Source: Ciona savignyi (Eukaryota; Chordata; Ascidiacea; Phlebobranchia; Cionidae). Taken from it: a stretch of DNA of 64,000 nucleotides. Both the position numbers and the translations under genes were made by a program. The notes beneath the pieces are model-generated. The model was given only the letters and a program-made list of their open reading frames with translations, was not told where the DNA came from and searched no databases. The stretch spans positions 137,973-201,972 of the forward strand of contig CH002949.1 in the NCBI GenBank assembly GCA_000149265.1, in the 5' to 3' direction. Shown here one piece after another: positions 1 to 11,800 of this stretch (position 1 is the stretch's first letter; the number at the start of each line of letters is the position of its first letter).

Positions 1-481
1 TACTGGCACAAGAACGATTAATGTTAACCTCCTAGCTATTAAACAACATTTTTTATACCAATTTATTTTATAGCAGACGAAGTTCTTTAAAAAAATTGTC
101 TATTGTATTCTGTGGCATGGCTATGCTTGAAAATCTTGCTTTTGAATTTAGCTTCGGTGTTTCATCGGTAACTAGGGATTAAGAACAGTGTTGCCTCAAC
201 ATGTGTGGCGATTCTTCGGAATTTGGACACTTTGTATTATATCTTCAAGTTGACAATACACATAAATTAAAGCAAATAATCTATAACAAATATGTCAATT
301 TAAAACTATCACAAAACATAGTATGCTTCTTTTTGTTGAATCAATGCATATTATATTTGTTTTAATTCTAGCGTGTTCGGTTCTCTGTGAACGGGTATTC
401 CCCTCGGAAAGAACAATATTGCGCGCGAAAATTGACTTTGTGTTGCAATGTTTTATTTATTGACCTTCTAAATTCCAAAAA
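1..481. other. Region upstream of RAD51D
   Basis: This is AT-rich sequence with no supported gene. It must hold the 5' UTR and promoter of RAD51D. No TATA box or other element can be called with confidence. Confidence 0.5.
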
Positions 482-3400
482 ATGCCATCGCTATCCGCTG
501 GATTGTGTCCTGCTTTAACACACGACGTGGTTCAGAAATTGGAAAATAAAGGAATTAGAGAAGGTACGTTCGTATAAATGTAAAATATTTCTTGACAATT
601 GAACTATCCTTTCTTATTAACATTTCACCAGTTCTTGATTTTGTGGCGATTGATCCAGAACGAATTACTGCAATGTGTGGAATTCCTTACAAGGTAAGAG
701 ACTCTGGTCTCGATACTTGATTGGTTTTTAGACGTGTTCTAACGACTGTCGTTTTGTCGTTTTTTTCCGTTTTCCAAATTTGTATCAAAGGTCCTGCTTT
801 GTCTTTTTGTCGTGGAAAAAAAAAACTAAACTAAATTTTCCTTAGGTTTCCAACCATAATGGTTGATAAACCCTTCATTACAGACTTTTCCCAATCATCC
901 ACAATCTGGATTAAATTCTCATTTAGGAATTTTACATAACACTTCCATCCACAATACATATATCCTGGCCAGGTGTTGGGGTACAAGTAAAAATTCACAT
1001 GTATCAGAAAAAAATCAAATGTTTTAACTTAGTTCAATGTGTAATGACATTTATAGCTCACTGAATGGGTCAACCATATTTTCAAGCTGTTTATTGTGAA
1101 CTTTTTTTTAAACTCATAAAGTTTGGTTAATGTAGACCCTTTTGGTTGTCAAGAAAAAGGGAAGATGCTCAAACACCTATAAAGTTAATTTTGTAGTAAT
1201 ATTTACAAGTTATGTCTGACGGGTTAGTCTGGCGGTTTAGTGCGAAGTCTTTTAAGCGAAAGGTTGCAGGTTCGAAACTGGTCGCTAGCTAGTCGGTTGT
1301 GTCCTTCAGCAAGGCACTTACCGGACATTGTCTGAGCTCAGCGGATTATTTTAACGGGATCTGCTAAATTGAAGGAACATTTAAATCATACACAACACAC
1401 TGCAATAGCTCTGGTAACCCGAAGGTGGGCGCAAAGTGATCTAATGATTGCTTGTGTGTTAACCCCTTTGGTTTTCCCATTTAAGGGGATAAACATGAAT
1501 ATTCTATTCTATATAAATCCGAGGTACCTCTCTTCTCGATCACTTCTATCTCAGATCGCAACTTACATTAATAAACTTTAACACTTGTGTGTAAAATACT
1601 CCAGATTTCTTTGCTAAACTAATTAAACATTCAAATGCCACTGCTGGTTGTAATAATGCGCTCTAACACATTAACTTAATATTAGTTCTTGACTCTGTCT
1701 ATATATCTCGTGAGTTTTTGACAGATCTAAGCACGTGTCTAAATTAGAACACTTATGATGACGGTCATGCTTGTATTGTGTCCAGTATCGACTGTGTCCT
1801 TGTATTTACACAAAGGCATTACGAGTATTATAATGCGAACACGGGAAGCGCTATGTTTAACTATTACACCGGTTATGTTTAATGATGTGTTTTTGTACGG
1901 TCGTGTGGCCGAATGGTTAACGCGACCGATACATATACCGACCTATACAAAACCGGTCCTAGTGACGAGCCCATCATGGGTTCGAAACTTAGTAAAAAAA
2001 GGAAAAAAAATGAAAAAAATGATGTGTTTGTAGAAAGTGATGTCAATCAGAAGAGTTCTTCTCGCTCAGTATTCCTCTTTTCCCGTCAACGGGCTTGATC
2101 TCTTCAACCAGACTATGAGCACGATTGCCAGTCCTTTCCAACAGGATGTGGAAGCTATTGATCGATCTTCTGGATGCCTGGAATCTACCACGGGAGAGGT
2201 ACACCGAGACTCGTGTTGGGGCATCTTCACTCAGGATAAAACACAGGTGAGAATGGAAACCAGAAGGTTTTGAGTTAGATACCCACTGTGCTACCTGAAT
2301 CTCTGGAACCATTGCCTGAACCCAGTGGATAAATGGGTTCTACCAAATTGAAGGAATGTGTAAATCATACACAACACACTGCAATAGCTCCGGTAACGCA
2401 ATGGTGTGTGCAACAATGGGTGCAAGGTAAGCTCACGATTGCCTGTGTGTTAACCCCCTTGGTTTTTCCATTCACAGGTATAAACATCAATATCCTATCC
2501 TGTCTTCTGATGTTAAATTCCCTAACTTAATAGTTAAAAATTAACATATCTTACTTACGGTACCCCTATAACCAAATATTGAAAAACTAAAATCACACCA
2601 TGACTAGGGCTGTGCATCGGTTAACGGTTAACCGGTTAACCGACGGGACGTCAGTTAACCGTTAATAAAATCGGTTAACCGATTAGAGCTCGGCGTAATT
2701 ACGAAATTACGGACGTCGGAATTACGTGACGTAAGTAGGGATCTGCGAAGTTAACGTGGACGTCAGTTAACTGTCAATAAGGTCAATAAATGGTTAACCG
2801 ACTGTGTTCGTTTTTCAGCCTACAACAGTGCATGATAACAAAATAATTTATATGGTGGTTGTTCTTTTTTAAAGACCACGCAGTTGACTTGCAGTAGGCC
2901 TATAAGTGATGGTACGAGTAACGGTCGAGGCCTCGAGATCGTATCGACTTGGTATGATTTTGTAGGTCTTGGCGTTGCTAACCGCAGCGCCGCTTTTCTA
3001 ACGATTCGTCGCGGTGTTTATTGCTTTGATCGGCTCGCGGTGTTTATTGCTTTGATCGGCGGTTTGACCTAGGGTTACGTTGACCTAGATTCAATACAGG
3101 ACCTCTGACGCACTCCCGCGAGCGTTTTTCCTATATTCTTTTCTTTGATCGGTTAACCTTTATAAGAATCTAGGTTCTTGCACAGCCTTAGTATACAATG
3201 GTATGGCCACGTGTATTAATTGAAAAAAGTAAAGTCGAACAATAGGCAAACTTCTAATTGTAAAACTTTAGTTCCCATAATAGACTTAATATTTTGTCGA
3301 ATTAAGCGGCCAGTTCGTGCGGGCCACCGATGTTTTGACTAGTGCGACGTGCGGTACGATAAGAATATAAGATAAACGTAAGATGACGGAAAGTGGCCTT

Positions 3401-6237
3401 ATCTTGTGAAGACACCGGCCTTGCGGCAGCGCAAGATAACAATACACGCTATAAGCAGGTTGTTTTTATAACGCCGTGAGGTCAGCTTGCATCGTTACAT
3501 CGAGTAGGAAAAAATGCCGATTTAATCGGTTAACCGGTTAACCGATTTATTTTTGGATCGGTTAACCGTTAAGATTTTTTATGAATTTGCACAGCCCTAA
3601 CCATGACACTAACCTGCAAAGAAAATATTTACTATGTGACTAAGTGTAATCGGTCCATAATGGTGTGGTTCTTTAACCGATGTCGTTTATGAAGTTTAAA
3701 CTGTGTTTTTCATAGATTTTGTCAACGAGGTGATTTTATGTCAATTTCTTGACCTTTGTTTTTGCTGTATATTATAGCGTCTGTAACATTAACATTTTGA
3801 TTTATTTGGATTTTAAATAAGTTCAGGTACTTGGCGACTACCTCTTTATCGGGACCACTTCAGTGCAGTCCCAAATAATTTACTATTGTAATGCATTGCA
3901 TTCTGTTTCAATAACGCGACCACCTAGGTTTTCAGACCAGGACCGCCATATCTTGGTCCAAAACTCCAAATTTAACTCCAATAAAGCGACCACACGTGGT
4001 GACATGCTCTTTTGCTTTTCCCACTAAAATATTAAGGTTAAATTTCCTTTGTGATCAAAACAAAAATATTAAATTTGTGCGTACACACACCCAGAGAAAA
4101 TTGTGGCAAACAGAACTAAATCTTATAAAATAAACTTCAGGTAAGCGGGGTTCCACTCTTTTTCTAAAGCGACTTGGAATACAAAACCAAGTATTTTAGT
4201 TGCATACTTTTTGAGAAATGTACATTTTAGTTCTGTGAAAGCTTTGCAATCAATGTAGCAGCATCTCTTGATCAGAACGTGATTTATATTGACAACTGTG
4301 GAGGTGTCTCTGCAACCAGATTGAATCAAATATTGAAGAAAAGGTAATGTAAAGTCAACATAATACAGTGCAGAAACGCCCGAAATACTGCAAGTGGCAC
4401 TAGTTCAAAATGAGCTGTGTATGGCTCAGTGGTAACTTTTGTATAATATAAGATATTTGTGTTTTACCCTGTGAAAAAAAATGTAAAAAGCGTTATGACA
4501 CAGGCAATCAATAGATTAAATTTCTAACAAGGTGGAAATCCTGATGAATTTGTCCCAATTATTGTTAAAAGGCCATACTTTTTTAATTATTCAAAGATTT
4601 TATAATCCTTTAACCAGTATGTATGTCCAAATATAGATTCCCTACACACAATGCATTGGGCGTGTTATCACGCATTCAAGTTGCGCGATGTTTCGAAATC
4701 ACAGAAATGTGCCAGCTTCTCAACATGATTCGGCAAAAACTGACGACTCATGACGATGCATTTTTTTCCTCATTAAAAGTTGTGATTATAGACTCGGTGA
4801 CTTCTCTTCTATCTTCTGCTATGCAAAGTGGAACTTTTGTTGAAGGTTCCATATTTATTTAAACCATAAAGCTTTTGTGTTGTGAGGCGATGTCCTATTT
4901 GTATACTGTGTAGAAAACTAAAAGGAGGGAAAGTGGGAAGGAGAGAAATAGCACATTAAAATGAACATTAGGGCATTAGAGTTGGTTTTAAACATGGGGT
5001 TGGAGTTGGGGTTAGTTTTATGGTCGAGAGTAGCGTTCAGGGGAGGGTTTAAATTAGTTTCCGTAATTTTAGTGAGCAGTTTCCCTCCTTCCCTCCTTCC
5101 CTCTTTCCCTCCTTTCCTCTTTCCCTCCTTTTAGTGTTGCCCAAATTTATAAATAACATGCATTAGATCTATAGAAAACACGTGCTACAAGAGCCTCAGA
5201 AAATTGTAATTAGCAACTTATTTAGAGCAACAAATAGTGGTTTAACATGGTTAACCAACAGAATATCATACCCCTGTACCTGTGATCTGACGATTGCCCG
5301 TGTGTTGGCCCCCTTGATTTTCCCATTTACAGGGATAAACATGAAGATCCTATCCTTACCCCTTCCTGTCCGGCAGGTCAACATAAGAGATTTTCCGCCC
5401 ACTTTAAATCGGTTATAATTTACAGGATTAGCTACAATACAGAGCTTCGGCCGCCAAGCAAATGCTCTCGCCAAAGACTTTGCTTTATCTGTTGTTACAA
5501 CGAATGATATGGTCAGTGGGCCACAAGACAGTTCAGGTGATGAATCTTTTTATTTCATTTTAAAAACATAAGTACTTAATGGGGTGTTAAAGCAATTAGT
5601 CAGGTTGTCAAAGTAAAATATGCTTTTACACCAGTGTCGAAACATCGAATTTATGCATTTGAGACTAATTTTACACCTTTAGCTACTGTGTTACAATTGG
5701 CAACTCTACTATCTTGAAGCATACTTAAAGCTTAGACATAGAACAATCATTTTTATGTAAGGTAGTTAGTGTCATATTCCCTTGTGCTCATTCCCACAAA
5801 GCACTCTCTATTACATAGTGCCCCTAAAGTTATTCGATTCATGGGGATAAACATGAATATCCTAACCTATTTATAACCAAGACAAAACCGCGCAAAAATT
5901 GGTCAAGTTGAAGATCGAACCTAGCACTTTTCCATTGATCACCCAGATTGGACTTTTCCACTCACCCATCATCTATCCTTGCTGTTAATCCAATTACACG
6001 AACTTTTTTATTTCAGGGCAGTACACACGAAAACCGGCACTCGGGCGAACGTGGACGTACGTTCCGAGTGTGCGCGTTCATCTGCAGCCCAAGATTGCTC
6101 CGTACCTCCCTCACGCGGCTGATAACATAGTAACTGCTCACCTTACCAAATCCGCTAGGTGTGGCTACAGGTCCGTTCAATTCGCAATAACCGAATCGGG
6201 AGTAGAACTTGTAAATTCCGCTTCGAAGCCAACATAA
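482..6237 (+). CDS. RAD51D: RAD51D homologue (DNA repair protein RAD51 homolog 4), 7 exons
   Basis: RAD51D is a RAD51-paralogue ATPase of the BCDX2 complex and acts in nuclear homologous recombination. The exons read are 482-563, 632-693, 2034-2246, 4231-4343, 4637-4845, 5426-5536 and 6017-6237. Their phases join without conflict into 336 codons, close to the roughly 330 residues of vertebrate RAD51D. Family signatures include SAGLCPALT near the N-terminus, RRVLLAQYSSFPVNG in exon 3, NVIYIDNCGGVSATRL in exon 4, a Walker B strand VVIIDSVTSLL in exon 5, and ALGRTWTYVPSVRV in exon 7. The ATG at 482 is used because it starts the conserved N-terminal motif. The exon 5 donor (GTTCCA) is weak. The second half of exon 3 does not give a normal Walker A in its spliced frame (see findings), so the gene may be damaged, mis-sequenced or diverged there. 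Family identity is near certain; integrity of exon 3 is not. Confidence 0.9.
712..840 (+). repeat. Dispersed repeat ending in AAACTAAACTAAA
   Basis: It has the conserved core TTTTTAGACGTGTTCTAACG, then ACTGTCGTTTTG, and a tail of AACTAAACTAAA. It resembles the 3' end of a retroposon. Eight copies in both orientations occur in the window. Confidence 0.6.
1219..1512 (+). mobile_element. tRNA-derived SINE, family A, nearly full length
   Basis: It has an A-box-like head (GGTTAGTCTGGCGGTTTAGTG), a B-box (GGTTCGAAACT), a body with GTGTCCTT and CACTGCAATAGCTC, and a tail GGGATAAACATGAATAT. It lies in RAD51D intron 2. It serves here as the reference copy for family A. Confidence 0.85.
1897..2012 (+). 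mobile_element. tRNA-derived SINE, family B
   Basis: The head GTCGTGTGGCCGAATGG resembles the A-box of a tRNA-Leu or tRNA-Ser. It is followed by ACATATACCGACC and a B-box GGGTTCGAAACT, then an A-rich tail. The A-rich tail runs into the acceptor of RAD51D exon 3, only about 22 nt away. Confidence 0.75.
2034..2246 (+). other. RAD51D: RAD51D exon 3, anomalous Walker A exon
   Basis: This 213-nt exon is bounded by TTTGTAG and a GTGAGA donor and is phase 0 at both ends. Its first 33 codons match RAD51D well. From about 2130 the open frame loses similarity, while short matches appear in rotating frames: TGCGSY, then DR, LLDA, GIY, TGEV, VGASS, SG and KTQ. These are the order expected for the RAD51D Walker A region. 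The switches are explained by single extra pyrimidines. The nominal frame stays open and reads GIFTQDKTQ where GxxxxGKT is expected. Confidence 0.75.
2311..2501 (+). mobile_element. SINE family A, 5' truncated
   Basis: It begins at the internal segment TGCCTGAACCCAG and runs to the TATCCTATCC tail. It starts about 65 nt downstream of the RAD51D exon 3 donor. Confidence 0.85.
2605..3599. mobile_element. Non-autonomous hAT-type DNA transposon (995 bp) with 8-bp target duplication
   Basis: The ends are inverted repeats TAGGGCTGTGCA and TGCACAGCCCTA, flanked on both sides by the identical octamer ACCATGAC (2597-2604 and 3600-3607). An 8-bp duplication and TAGGG termini are hallmarks of the hAT superfamily. 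Just inside the ends are clusters of GGTTAACC motifs in both orientations. No transposase ORF is present. It sits in RAD51D intron 3. Confidence 0.9.
4919..5138. mobile_element. Fold-back MITE of the AAAGGAGGGAAA family
   Basis: It has terminal inverted repeats CTAAAAGGAGGGAAAGTGGG and the complement CCCTCCTTTTAG, here with an expanded CCCTCCTT run. The core holds degenerate GTTAG/GGTT repeats. It lies in RAD51D intron 5. Seven relatives occur in the window. Confidence 0.75.
5279..5360 (+). mobile_element. SINE family A, 3' fragment
   Basis: Only the GATCTGACGATTGCCCG to ATAAACATGAAGATCCTATCC part is present, about 65 nt upstream of RAD51D exon 6. Confidence 0.75.
5834..5870 (+). mobile_element. 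SINE family A, tail fragment
   Basis: This is only the terminal ATTCATGGGGATAAACATGA segment followed by ATATCCTAACC. Confidence 0.55.
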
Positions 6238-8702
6238 AAAGAATGCGATTTCTGCTTTATTCTTTGGACGGAAGGAAACCGGCGTATTCTGACACGTTCT
6301 TGCCTGGTGGTTTAAGTGTCCTCTCCTACTTATTCAGTACATTTATATCGTTCTATCAAGTATTTCTGCCGCAAAAATGCAACTTGGTAAAGGCGGTGGT
6401 TTTAGGGGCGAGTTATTTCAATCCGTCCGTGCTTATACTACCCAGGTGGTGTGGTGGCTAAGATTCGTTCGCGATTCCATTCCAAGTGTGGGAAAACGTT
6501 TTGTTGGAATTTTCTCCTATTTTACATGCAATTTATTGTGTGCGGAATTCATTCATCTTAAGCATGAGCCGACTTTCTAAGGTCATTGACTTTTGTTATC
6601 TTTTAAATAGATACATCATATTGGCGCCACGAAGGGCGCGTTTGATCAGCCAAAGAGAAAGGGCCTTCAAAATCAGAACATACTCCCGTTTTCTGTTGTC
6701 AGTTTGTAAGATGGCGCTTTACTTACCGCAATTAGAGCAGGATTATCACGTTTATCCCTGTAGGCCGGACAACTAAGTGTGTTAAAAACACGGAACTCCT
6801 CAGATTGCCTTCTGTCCACAGTCCGGGTTACTATTGCAGTGTGTTGAAAATTAACGCTCCTTTAATTTTTGAACGATCAATTCGAAGCTGGTCTCTCCCG
6901 CTCGCCGCACCCCCTGCCAAGATCGCCCGGAGTGAGTCACTGGAGCAGCGCCGTCGTCGCTTGAACCAAAAAATCGTGCCAATCAATCATCAACGGAGCG
7001 CTGCTTTGATTCGTTTCTAACCGGTGGAAATTATTTTATTCGGCGTCAAGTCCTAGCGAATGCATCACTTGCCGAGCCACAGGAAACCTTGCTGTAAGTA
7101 GGTATAGTTTATTGGAGAAAAAAGTAGGAAGTATAAAACGAGTTGTTGATAAAGATAAAGGTATTGTTTCGATTTTGTCTACAATCTTAGTTCAAGAAAC
7201 GGGTAAAAGGGACAGAATTGTGCTGATTTTTAAGATAAAGATTTTTTGAAACAGAACATCAGAAGAGTAAAAAACGGTCACGGTGGATTAGATTAAAATA
7301 CTTTAGGTGATCATGGTCAGGTACACAACATTATGGAATGGGGTCTGTGTGTAGTGTGTACCGCAATGGATGGCCTAATTAAGATAACCTTCGGGTTGTG
7401 TCCAAATTGAAATCATAAGTTACAATTACGGGTGTTTTGGGAGAAATATATAATAATAATTTATCTTAAAAACGCGGTCGGAACTACGTAAAGGTGTAGT
7501 GTGAGACAATGAACCGCATTAAAGATTACTCGTTGCATATAAGAGGCCGCAATTCGAGATAGAAATGACGTCATGTTAAAAAGTCGCCTTTTAGCTAATG
7601 CGCCTTCCGATAGAAATAATAAACATCGGACGAGCGCTTGCCCGAAGCGCATCAGCTAGATTGAGTGCGAACAAGTTTTGTTTGTGGTTCCCTCGGACCG
7701 AGAGCGACTCGATCGGAGTAAAGAGGTATAATTAGTCAGTTCACCATTGTCCGCTATTGGCGACCAGTGACAGTATGGTCAGGACTTTTCGCTCTCCACG
7801 TAATTTGATCTCATAAAATTCAATCGGTTGCTGACGTACTTCAGTTAGACCGCAAGGTTTCGTAAATGAATCTGTTAGCATTTAAAAAATTGTGTGGCAA
7901 ACAACTTAGACTTTTCAGAACAGAGATTTCCTGAAGTAAGTGTAGACCGAATTTTGATGAGTAAGTTCGCAGGTGGTTTTTCAACGGAAAACTGCGGGAA
8001 AACCAAATATAAGACCAGGGTTCACCCTCCCAAAATATAAAGGGGAGCTTAACTTGCTACCGATAAAATTTGTCTAAGATTACTCCAGTTTACTCTCTTT
8101 GTCGGGTTAAGTATTGGCATGCAGTGATATATTTGCCAAGAAAAAAACTATTTATTCGAGACTTTGTTTTAAGTTAAACCGCCTGTTTCGCTCTTCGTAG
8201 CTGGTGGTCCATGTTTGCGGGAACTCAACGTGTCTAATGCCGCCGAGCTGAGTTTGATGTTCCGAGTCCAGACTTCGCCGTTTCACGCCGACGAGTGATA
8301 GATGGTCGTCGTCTACTATCGGTCTGTTTAGGTATTTGCTGCGAAAGCGGTGCTCTCCGGGACTTCATCGCGTACGCGCCGTTTAAGATTCTACACGTAT
8401 TGTATTCCGCGGTTACTTCGAGGTAAATCCAGAGCTTATAAGGCGAGTTTTAAATGTATTACCTTATTCCAGTCGTTCCACTGACGAAGAACAGAAGCTA
8501 GCTTTACAGCCTCACAGTTAAACTCAAAACACATTCTATATAAGAACAGGGGTTCTGAATCTCTCTATCAGCTCAATCTGTTTATGACTTTTGTTTTACA
8601 GTTTGATTTTCTGCGATAAGAATTTGCAGGCTAAGCTTGCCTGAAATGGCTAATGTCCAGTGAACGGAACCGAAAGCGACGAAACAGGATACCTACACCA
8701 AT
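6238..8702. other. Intergenic region between RAD51D and the CILP-like gene
   Basis: No convincing gene is visible. It should hold the RAD51D 3' UTR and the promoter of the CILP-like gene. It has moderate GC with several CpG-rich patches (about 8170-8400). ORFs of 60-100 codons here show no family motifs. No repeat copy of the window's families is evident. Confidence 0.5.
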
Positions 8703-8817
8703 ATGTTACGGCTGAACCAATTTGGGCATATCGGCCGGGGCGAATTTGGAAATCTGCCGCTTAAAATATTCATGCTATTCTACTTATTCCTGCAACCTTG
8801 CCAATGTTCAGTAGCAG
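8703..8817 (+). other. CILP-like exon 1: signal peptide
   Basis: It codes for about 38 residues with a hydrophobic core [14 protein letters not shown], then PCQCSVA, which resembles a signal-peptidase site. It ends in phase 1 with a GTAAGC donor. Confidence 0.75.
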
Positions 8818-11800
8818 GTAAGCATACTACATGGTTGTCAATGCTTATGTGAGTAAAACGTGGTCATAAAATAACCCACTTTTCGGTTGAAAAATCATAC
8901 GTTTTATATTTGAAAAGGAAATTGGTAGGTTTATTTTGAAAATCCAGTAAAACCATGTTCCTTCGAGTCGGTTACGTTTGAAATTTAACGTCGCCTGCCG
9001 CTGAAAGAATTTGAGCAGGAGGAATTCTGTTTTTTTAGTTTATACAACCCTTAGTTGTATTTCGTCGGTCCGCCATTTCTCCAAACCAGCTATATCACCG
9101 ACTTTTCTCAAGTCAAATACAATTGAAACAGTCGTGTGGCCAAATGGTTAGCGCGATGCATTTGTATATATAAATATTTGTTAAACGGTCTTGTGGACGG
9201 GCTTGTCTCTGGTTGAAAACTAAAGCCCAGTTTAAAAATACTATATACTATGGGAACTTAATGGTAGTTGCATCAATCCGAATGAATCAACTGGGTCATA
9301 AAAAAACACAAAGCAGCGATTGTATTCTTTGCAACGCAGTATTTCAACGTATAGTAGTTTGTCAAATCGAGGAGCTTGGTTGGTTTGTGGGCCCCAAAAG
9401 CTGCATGTTAGAAACTGTTCGGTAGCTAGTTGTTTTTTTCTTTGGCACAACATTTAGCGGGCATCGCCTGGACCTAGTCGATTCATTGGTTCGTTCGAAT
9501 TTTAAGAAACGTGCTAATTGTACATTGCAATAAGACGATGGATGGTGTGAACGAGGTAATTAGACGATTACCCGTGAAACTTTCCCTTGTGTATTAGCGA
9601 GATAATCCCACGATTCCCATTTTGACAACGCCCCTTTTTTCACATTCATGGGAATAAACATAAATGCTTGGTACAGGACAAACAGGACGATTAACTTACG
9701 AGCGCTTATTGCTACTTTACGAACTTTTGCATTCACCCAAAACGTAAACTTGAATTTATTGTGCATTGCGACTGCAAGTTTGCAAATATGCAAGAAGTCG
9801 CATAACCTTCCGGTGCTGTTATGAATAAACATGAATATTCAATCCTATTCCTGTAGTTTAGTCGGTGATCTAACAACTGTTCTGTTATTAAGGCTGTCGG
9901 TTTCCCACCCCTAACGGAGTTTCCCAATTTCTCACTTTTATAATGTTGATAGATTTATTGAGGTGGTTATTGCACAAGGAAAATCCCAGTTTTAATAAAA
10001 CAATTACAGTGTGTTGCGTAATGCGTATGGTGGTGACAGCGCTAGTAAATTGTCACACGAGATTTCGTTGGAGCATATGATTTCAAAACCGATAATCATA
10101 AAACTGCGACCTTTTTATACAAACTGCTTTATAATTTCGGATGTGAATGTGAAAACAAAGGGGGTTAACACACGGGCAATCGTCAGATCACTTCGCGCCC
10201 ATCACCGTCGAGTTACCGGAACTATTGCAGTGTGTTTTGTATGATTCACACGTTCCTTCAATTTGGTAAAACTCATCAATCCGCTGGGTTCAGGCAATGC
10301 CCGTTAAGTGTCTTGCCCAAAGGACACAACCGACTAGCTAGCGACCAGTTTCGAACTTGCAATCCCAACATCCATTGAAAATTCATCTGAAAATAGAATA
10401 TTTCTTGTAACATCCACCAGTTTTCCTTATAATTATCTTTGGATATGGATTTGGCCGAGCAAAATTTGTTGCATAAAACAGATATACTTCACTGGGCTTT
10501 CCATTGCTTTTATCGTTGGCACATATTTGTTACAAGGATAGTCTATCCTTGGCAAGCCATTTTTACTAGGATATTTATATATACTAACCCTGTCAAATTG
10601 CGCAGGACCTTTCAGCAACCATGCAAGCGACTTCGTCCTTGTATCAAGCATGTACGAAGATATCGACTACATCGACATAATGAAGAAGTCTAAAGAAGTC
10701 GAAAACAGCGTCCTCATGACTGAGAGCACGCACCAACTGAACCACACCACTGCTGGTTTCAACCTTCTGTGGTTAATATCGTCTCGGATAAATTCAGGCG
10801 ATAAGGCAAAGCATACTGAAAGCCCAACTAGTTCGCCGACATCCATGACAGACTTAAACAACTCTTCCCACCACCATGAAGTGAATCTTCATTCAAATCT
10901 TCCGAAGAAGACACTGCGTTATCACAGGATGTTCTTTAGTCGACCGAAGTCACAAGAGGCGTCTGAAATAAAACCAGACAATTCTACTGTCAAGGTCGAC
11001 AAATTTACCACCGGAAGCCATATTGGATTCGAACTTGAGTTCAAAGTCGACGCACGTTCAGGCAGCGGGTATGCGAATCGTTTCTCATAAGTTTTCTCAT
11101 AAGCACTTAATGTAACATTAAGTAAAGTACCCGGCACTGCCACGTTAAAGCAGAACGGTTATTAATTGTCGCGCCGAGTGCTGTTAAATGAAGTGGGATT
11201 TGTTAGTCATAGCCACAAACCCAAAAGGCATGGCTTAATTGCATAGGCCATTAGCTTATCGACACTTGAATCTAAAATGCGGTTTGGTTATTGAGTCTTT
11301 AAATAACTTCAGAGCAAAGTAACTTGTTTTTGACCTTTAGGTATCTAATTACTGGTCGTTCGCTTGATAATATTCGGAAAGAGGAGAGTCCATTACCGCC
11401 AGAGGATGAAAGCAATTTCACCTCCGACGAAAGAGCCAACATCAGTTCCAATGCAAGAGAGCTGTCTTCCTCCTGGTTCGGACTTTTCTCGGAGGCAAGT
11501 GGAACGAATTTATCACTGAAACTGGAGTACAGGAACGTAGAATGGAGAGGCAGACGAAAAGTAGTGGTCCCGATCGAAGGACAAAATTTCAAAGTCGGAA
11601 ATTGGCACAAGTATGGACTTTGTACCTTTGCTAACTAATAACATGGTTGAAATTATTGTAAGGAACTTTGTAAGTTAACATTACCTAAAAATGGGTAATA
11701 ATGGACATTTGCCTAAACCCAGCGGATTAATGGGTTCTACCAAATTAAAGGAACGTGTGAATCATATATACAACATACTGCAATAGCTCCAGTAACCCGA

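Noticed and set aside
6377..7020. Small ORFs after RAD51D as a possible extra gene
   Set aside because: Overlapping short frames without motif, most likely 3' UTR and intergenic sequence.
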